Notes under the pieces: model-generated | The model's database searches: none | Told to the model about the DNA's origin: nothing | The model's input: the letters and a program-made list of their open reading frames with translations, nothing else | Shown: in pieces, positions 59,414-64,000 of the stretch | How the letters are laid out: each line of letters starts with the position of its first letter | Position numbering within the stretch: position 1 is the first letter of the stretch | Made by a program: the position numbers and the translations under genes | NCBI RefSeq assembly: GCF_017583065.1 | Contig: NZ_JAGEVL010000005.1 | Location: 124,001 to 188,000, forward strand | DNA from: Staphylococcus shinii | GTDB lineage: Bacteria > Bacillota > Bacilli > Staphylococcales > Staphylococcaceae | Direction of reading: 5' to 3' | Length of the DNA: 64,000 nucleotides

Positions 59414-60769
59414 ATGGCAGACAGATTAAAGAGAGAGCTGAGCAATAGGCATATACAATTAATTGCTATTGGCGGTGCAATAGGCACTGGTCTTTTCTTA
59501 GGTGCTGGACAGTCTATTAGTTTGGCAGGTCCTTCAATTTTACTTACATATATTATTGTTGGTTTTGCGTTATTTATGTTTATGAGAGCCATGGGGGAAA
59601 TGTTGCTTTCAGATACAAAATTCAATTCATTTGCGGATATAACAAATGAATATGTTGGACATTTAGCAGGTTTCATTACTGGATGGACCTATTGGTTAAC
59701 GTGGATTATTTCTGGTATGGCAGAAGTGACAGCTGTTGCTAAATACGTGTCATTTTGGTATCCAGAAATTCCCAATTGGTTATCCGCATTAGCTTGTATC
59801 TTATTGTTAATGTCATTCAATTTACTAAGTACGAGATTATTTGGGGAATTAGAGTTTTGGTTTGCGATTATTAAGGTTGTTACTATCATCTCGTTGATTA
59901 TTATTGGTATTATTATGATTGTAATGGCTTATCAAACACCATTTGGACAAGCGGGTGTTTCTAACATTTATAATAATGGTGGAATTTTCCCAAATGGTAT
60001 GTCAGGATTTTTAATGTCATTCCAAATGGCTATTTTTTCTTTCCTTGGTATTGAAATGATTGGTATTACAGCAGGAGAAACTAAAAATCCTCACAAAACC
60101 ATTCCACAAGCTATTAATAATGTCCCTTTTAGGATCCTTATATTTTATATTGGTGCAATAGCAGTCATTATTTCTATCATACCTTGGAATCAATTAGACC
60201 CAGATAGTAGTCCGTTTGTTAAAGTATTTGCGTTAGTAGGTATACCATTTGCTGCAGGAATTATCAATTTTGTTGTATTAACTGCAGCGGCTTCAGCTTG
60301 TAACAGTGGAATATTTGCAAATAGTAGAACGTTGTTTGGATTAGCAGATAGAAAGCAAGCACCACCTAAATTCCAAGTAACAAATCGGAGAGGCGTACCA
60401 GTTACAGCAATATTAGTAACATGTTCATTGTTGCTCTTTGCAGTTTTACTGAATTACTTTATACCTAATGCGACGACTGTATTCGTTTATATTAGTACTG
60501 TTTCTACAGTATTAAACATATTTATATGGACATTGATTATGATTGCGTATTATAGATATACACGTGCTCGACCTGATTTACATAAGAAAAGTAAATTTAA
60601 AATGCCTGGTGGTAAAGTAATGGCGTTATGTATCATCATATTTTTTACTTTTATTTTTTGTGTATTATTTGTAAATCCAGAAACACGAATAGGTGTTATC
60701 TTTGCGCCATTATGGCTAGTTGTACTTGCACTTATGTATAGACAGTATAAAAAACACGCAGCTCAATAA
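59414..60769 (+). CDS. cycA: D-serine/D-alanine/glycine-type amino-acid permease
   Basis: 451 residues, twelve membrane helices, AAT group of the APC superfamily: HIQLIAIGGAIGTGLFLGAG at residues 13-32, FMRAMGEMLLSD, GIEMIGITAGETKNPHKTIP. Proton symporter for small neutral amino acids; CycA/AapA is the closest group I know. Ribosome site AAGGGG. The nucleoside hydrolase gene follows 54 bases later, possibly on the same transcript. Confidence 0.85.
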   Translation: MADRLKRELSNRHIQLIAIGGAIGTGLFLGAGQSISLAGPSILLTYIIVGFALFMFMRAMGEMLLSDTKFNSFADITNEYVGHLAGFITGWTYWLTWIISGMAEVTAVAKYVSFWYPEIPNWLSALACILLLMSFNLLSTRLFGELEFWFAIIKVVTIISLIIIGIIMIVMAYQTPFGQAGVSNIYNNGGIFPNGMSGFLMSFQMAIFSFLGIEMIGITAGETKNPHKTIPQAINNVPFRILIFYIGAIAVIISIIPWNQLDPDSSPFVKVFALVGIPFAAGIINFVVLTAAASACNSGIFANSRTLFGLADRKQAPPKFQVTNRRGVPVTAILVTCSLLLFAVLLNYFIPNATTVFVYISTVSTVLNIFIWTLIMIAYYRYTRARPDLHKKSKFKMPGGKVMALCIIIFFTFIFCVLFVNPETRIGVIFAPLWLVVLALMYRQYKKHAAQ

Positions 60770-60823
60770 CTATTAACTTTGAAATGTACACATTATATAT
60801 TTTTTATAATTGGAGTGAAGAAT

Positions 60824-61765
60824 ATGAGTAAAAAAATCATTATGGATTGTGACCCGGGACATGATGACGCGATTGCATTAATATTAGCAGGAGCTAAAAA
60901 TAGTTCATTAGATATATTAGCTGTAACAACAGTGGCTGGTAATCAATCAGTTGAAAAAAATACCAAAAATGCTTTGAATGTGCTGGAAGTAATGGGTAGA
61001 GAAGATATAAGCGTATCTGTCGGTGCTTCAAGACCACTGATTAAGCCAGCTTCGTTTGCATCACAAATCCATGGTAAGAGCGGATTAGATGGCCCTAAAT
61101 TGCCAGAAGTACCATCATTAAAACCGACACAAAGCTATGCTGCTGATGTTATAATTGAGACACTAAAACAAAGTGAGGAACCTGTAACGCTAGTGGCTAC
61201 AGGCCCTTTAACAAATATTGCAACAGCTTTAATTAAAGAGCCGAGTATTACACAGTATTTAGACTCTATTACAATTATGGGTGGAGGAACTTTCGGGAAT
61301 TGGACACCTACTGCAGAATTTAATATTTGGGTCGATGCAGAAGCTGCAAAACGTGTATTTGATTGTGGTGTGCCTATCAACGTGTTTGGCTTAGATGTGA
61401 CACACCAAGTATTAGCGACTGATGCTATTATCAACAGATTTAAAACTATAGATAATCAAATTGCAAAATTTGTGGTCGAACTTTTAGAATTTTTTAAATC
61501 TACATATAAAACGCATTTTAATATGGATGGCGGTCCTATACATGATGCTTGTACGATTTTGTATCTGTTGGAACCAAGTTTATTTACAATGCAACACACG
61601 CATATTGATATAGAACACCATAGTGCACTTACCTATGGAACAATGGCGATTGACTTAAATGATATTACTAATGGTGAGAAGAATGCATACTTTGCTACTG
61701 CAGTAGATGTTGAACGCATATGGGTTATAATGGAAGATATACTCAAAAGTTATAGTGATGACTAA
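60824..61765 (+). CDS. Nucleoside hydrolase (ribonucleoside hydrolase)
   Basis: 313 residues from ATG 60824 (GGAG 8 bases before). Calcium-binding opening MDCDPGHDDAIAL, MGGGTF near residue 147, AEFNIWVDAEAA, and the catalytic-side GGPIHDACTI. It splits ribonucleosides into base and ribose in salvage. It is nearest the pyrimidine/purine RihA-B group. No nucleoside transporter is adjacent. Confidence 0.9.
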   Translation: MSKKIIMDCDPGHDDAIALILAGAKNSSLDILAVTTVAGNQSVEKNTKNALNVLEVMGREDISVSVGASRPLIKPASFASQIHGKSGLDGPKLPEVPSLKPTQSYAADVIIETLKQSEEPVTLVATGPLTNIATALIKEPSITQYLDSITIMGGGTFGNWTPTAEFNIWVDAEAAKRVFDCGVPINVFGLDVTHQVLATDAIINRFKTIDNQIAKFVVELLEFFKSTYKTHFNMDGGPIHDACTILYLLEPSLFTMQHTHIDIEHHSALTYGTMAIDLNDITNGEKNAYFATAVDVERIWVIMEDILKSYSDD

Positions 61766-62085
61766 TAACTAACATAAAGCTAATACTTGTTACAACCTAT
61801 TTAATTGACATTGTAATTAGCACAGCCAAAACAATGAAAATGTAGATAAAAACTGTATATGTATACTATTAAGTTATGTTACAATGCCATCTAAATAATA
61901 ATTGAATAGTATCGATTTATATTTGGAAGCGAATAGAAGAAATTGGCTAAATTTTTTATTTCGCTTCCTATTTTTATGTCAAACTAAAGTATGAGGTTAT
62001 TTTTAAGCGGATTACTAGAGATTTAAAGATATAAAAAGTATACTTATTAATTAATAATCAAACTAATTAAAAGGTGATTCATTTA
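61766..62085. other. Intergenic region with a distant terminator
   Basis: No gene seen. GGAAGCGAA (61925-61933) pairs with TTCGCTTCC (61960-61968), then TATTTTT, but this stem is 160 bases after the nucleoside hydrolase stop. TTGACA at 61805 and TATACT at 61862 are promoter-like but not correctly spaced to each other. A short untranslated RNA ending at the stem is possible. Confidence 0.45.
61925..61975 (+). terminator. Terminator
   Basis: Stem GGAAGCGAA/TTCGCTTCC with an inner AAATT/AATTT pairing and a TATTTTT tail. Confidence 0.75.
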
Positions 62086-62670
62086 GTGAAAAACACGATA
62101 AAAACAATTGTATTATTAACTATTATAGTTGTACCACTTATTTTCTTAACAATGAATATAGATCATATACAAAAAAGTATAAATGAAAGTTTTTCAGACT
62201 TTAGTAACCAAAACAATAAAAATGAACGCTCGACTTCTTATACGGGCTTTTTTGATCGGAGCAGAGAAACAGAAGATTTCGGTGAATATGAGTTTAGTGG
62301 TTTTGATGGGAAACATTATGGGATCGATTATGATTTACCTGAAGACACACCGGTTAAAGCTGTAACAGATGGCAAAGTTACCCGCACATTTGAGAATGAC
62401 TTAGGTGGCAAAGTAGTGCAAATAGCTGAAACAAATGGACAGTATCATCAATGGTATATGCATTTAAACCAATTTAAAGTTAATGTAGGAGACGAGGTGC
62501 AAGCGGGAGATGTAATTGCACTTTCTGGTAATACGGGAGAACAAACGACCGGATCACACCTTCATTTTCAGAGAATGAATGGCGGAGTAGGTAATGATTA
62601 TGCAGAAAATCCTAAAACTTTTGTTGAAAATTTGCCAGATGGTGAGAAAAGTTTATACAAACTAGAATGA
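62086..62670 (+). CDS. M23-family (LytM-type) peptidase with N-terminal membrane anchor
   Basis: About 194 residues from GTG 62086, with AAGGTG ten bases before. One N-terminal hydrophobic helix (residues 5-24), a polar linker, then the M23 domain: zinc ligands in HYGIDYD (H-x3-D) and the HLHFQ motif, plus WYMHLNQ. It faces outside and cuts peptidoglycan cross-bridges. Some M23 proteins without full activity are regulators; here the motifs look intact. Confidence 0.88.
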   Translation: MKNTIKTIVLLTIIVVPLIFLTMNIDHIQKSINESFSDFSNQNNKNERSTSYTGFFDRSRETEDFGEYEFSGFDGKHYGIDYDLPEDTPVKAVTDGKVTRTFENDLGGKVVQIAETNGQYHQWYMHLNQFKVNVGDEVQAGDVIALSGNTGEQTTGSHLHFQRMNGGVGNDYAENPKTFVENLPDGEKSLYKLE

Positions 62671-62703
62671 CTATAGTGTATGTACAATTTCATTATAAAA
62701 TAA

Positions 62704-62750
62704 TTACCGCTTATTCTAAAAGACATTGATAGGATAAGCGGTAGTTTTAT
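62704..62750. terminator. Bidirectional terminator
   Basis: ACCGCTTAT (62706-62714) pairs with ATAAGCGGT (62734-62742), then AGTTTTAT, between converging genes. Confidence 0.75.
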
Positions 62751-62775
62751 ATTCAATTTCTATGATAATAATTAT

Positions 62776-63129
62776 TTATTGTAATAATGATTGGAGCACC
62801 ACTGCTTGATTATATTTTTCATCTTTAGCGGAAAATAATAAAATAATGTCTTTATCAGTCTCAGAAACTTTACTTTGTAGTTCTTCGAATGCTTCTTTTT
62901 GATCAGCATTATCACGCAGTTCTTTTTCATATTTTTCTTTAAAAGCAGCATATAATTTAGGGTCATGGTTAAACCATTTTCTTAGTTCAGAAGTCGGTGC
63001 TACATCTTTTATCCAATGGTCTAAATTTGCATCGTCTTTAGATATACCTCTAGGCCATACGCGATCTACAAGTATTCGTAAACCGTCTCGTTGCTTGTCT
63101 TCATAGATTCTTTGAATATATACGGTCAT
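62776..63129 (-). CDS. DUF488 family protein
   Basis: 117 residues, YeaO-like: IYIQRIYEDK-type start (MTVYIQRIYEDKQRDG), VDRVWPRGISKDDANLD, and WFNHDPKLYAAFKEKYEKEL. Function unknown; the family is cytoplasmic and often near MarR genes, which is not so here. AGGAGG before ATG. Single gene. Confidence 0.88.
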   Translation of the reverse strand: MTVYIQRIYEDKQRDGLRILVDRVWPRGISKDDANLDHWIKDVAPTSELRKWFNHDPKLYAAFKEKYEKELRDNADQKEAFEELQSKVSETDKDIILLFSAKDEKYNQAVVLQSLLQ

Positions 63130-63264
63130 GTAATAAACCTCCTTAAATATTTGCTATTCGTTATACTATTACCTTTAAAAATTGAAGGAAAAACATAGAT
63201 GTATAATTAAGTAGTTATAATATAAAAGGGTATATAAATAAAAATGACGTTAGGAGTGACCGTA

Positions 63265-63690
63265 ATGACTAAATTTGATCATATTGAACCACCTACTCAA
63301 TTTCAATATCGTAAGGGCCAAGTTTTGATAAAAAATTTTTTTGAATTCACTTGTGATAATCGTATTTATTTTACAAATACAGTGCATAAAGACTTAGCAG
63401 ATCAACAATACAAATTTAATATTGAAATTTTATCAGATATCGATAAGTATGGATTAGCATTAGATTTTAATGAAGTCGATAAATTATACCAAAAAGAAAT
63501 TGAACCGTATTTAGATGGTCAATTGGTAAATGACACGTTGCCTGAAATGAATACAACCGCTGAAAATATTGCTATATGGATATGGGAACAATTTACTAAA
63601 CACTTACCTAACGAGCATCAATTACAAAAATTAGAATTTTTCGAAACGTCATCTCAAGGCCTTGTACTAACAGCGAACTTGATGAAATAG
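63265..63690 (+). CDS. 6-pyruvoyl-tetrahydropterin synthase/QueD-like protein lacking the zinc motif
   Basis: 141 residues from ATG 63265, with TTAGGAG before it. The second half matches the QueD fold: GLALDFNEVDKLYQKEIEPYL, then NDTLPEMN and TTAENIAIWIWEQF. The usual CxxxHGH zinc and catalytic segment is absent: the position shows NTVHKDLADQQYKFNIEI. It may therefore be inactive as carboxytetrahydropterin synthase or do another reaction. No other queuosine gene is adjacent. Confidence 0.75.
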   Translation: MTKFDHIEPPTQFQYRKGQVLIKNFFEFTCDNRIYFTNTVHKDLADQQYKFNIEILSDIDKYGLALDFNEVDKLYQKEIEPYLDGQLVNDTLPEMNTTAENIAIWIWEQFTKHLPNEHQLQKLEFFETSSQGLVLTANLMK

Positions 63691-64000
63691 TAATATTGAG
63701 ATTTTGTTTTAATGACGTAGCCTTGTGAAACCATTATTAGAATAAAATATTGACTCATGCTAGAACAACCTTATCGACTGTAAAAAAATGTTAATTCTAA
63801 ATAGAAGTAGGTAAATGAAATCGAATTTTTAAATTGAGATTTTGTATACCTACTTTTTTGTTACAGTCTTTTGATTACAGGTATTGATATTTTGATTGTT
63901 ATTTAGATATAAAATTCCTCCTAAAGCTATAAAAATGTTTTTGAAAAATAACCAAATAATATTCTGAAAATTGAGAAAATATGATATATTAGTATTTATT
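63691..64000. other. Intergenic region at the window end, with terminator
   Basis: AAGTAGGTA (63805-63813) pairs with TACCTACTT (63847-63855) followed by TTTTG, with weak inner pairing; terminator of the QueD-like gene. On the minus strand AGGAGG lies at 63918-63923 but no start codon follows at a useful distance. The last 60 bases are AT-rich and may be a promoter for a gene outside the window. Confidence 0.5.

Noticed and set aside
63918..63923. Minus-strand ribosome site AGGAGG near the window end
   Set aside because: No start codon follows at 5-12 bases and no open frame is visible.

Overview
The window is low-GC Gram-positive chromosome. It reads as a coagulase-negative Staphylococcus, most likely of the novobiocin-resistant S. 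saprophyticus/xylosus type. The reasons are strong AGGAGG ribosome sites, staphylococcal lipoproteins (FhuD2-like), a V8-type protease, and a complete urease operon beside a urea transporter and a nickel ABC importer. I see no rRNA, tRNA, CRISPR array, prophage or intact insertion sequence. This is core and accessory metabolic chromosome, not a mobile island.

Layout: 0.1-4 kb, ornithine carbamoyltransferase (with a problematic start) and an amino-sugar PTS EIICB with nagB. 4-9 kb, a six-gene operon behind a perfect cre site inside its promoter: a lactonase-like metallo-hydrolase, a zinc alcohol dehydrogenase, a lactose/cellobiose-type PTS split into EIIC, EIIB and EIIA, and a TIM-barrel-like protein of unknown role. 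9-11.5 kb, the cystine importer tcyABC. 11.7-15.8 kb, an ascorbate-type PTS with its PRD activator. 16-19.4 kb, cupin, thioesterase, ketopantoate-reductase-like and CPBP protease genes. 19.5-21.6 kb, a SAM-I riboswitch leading into metQ and an LDH-family 2-hydroxyacid dehydrogenase. 21.7-27.6 kb, manR-manP-manA and a ROK kinase. 28-31.7 kb, sulfur genes metY (minus strand), mccA and mccB. 31.8-33.7 kb, an MFS pump and TetR regulator sharing a palindromic operator found three times. 34.8-41 kb, urease ureABCEFGD (minus) and a divergent urea transporter. 41-46.9 kb, nikABCDE and fhuD2. 47-64 kb, a mixed set: MarR/SarA-like regulator, two amino-acid permeases, a second lactonase-like hydrolase, HAD phosphatase, universal stress protein, pyrD, fructosamine kinase, LLM oxidoreductase, V8-like protease, TetR plus DMT exporter, nucleoside hydrolase, M23 peptidase, DUF488 and a degenerate QueD-like protein.

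How it fits together: the urea transporter, urease and Nik importer make a complete urea-nitrogen module. The tcy, mcc, metY and metQ genes form a dispersed sulfur network; tcyA and mccA share the box CGATAAGAAT over or near their promoters, which may be CymR sites. Carbon uptake is by four PTS loci; three have cre-like sequences, which implies CcpA control.

The most unusual items are the lactonase/dehydrogenase/PTS operon, the S-box metQ-hydroxyacid dehydrogenase pair (a possible route for the methionine hydroxy analogue), a 14-bp inverted repeat that would hide the ribosome site of the universal stress gene in read-through RNA but not in RNA from its own sigB-like promoter, and a branched RNA fold behind mccB. 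All functional statements come from reading the sequence and from family knowledge. No database search was run.
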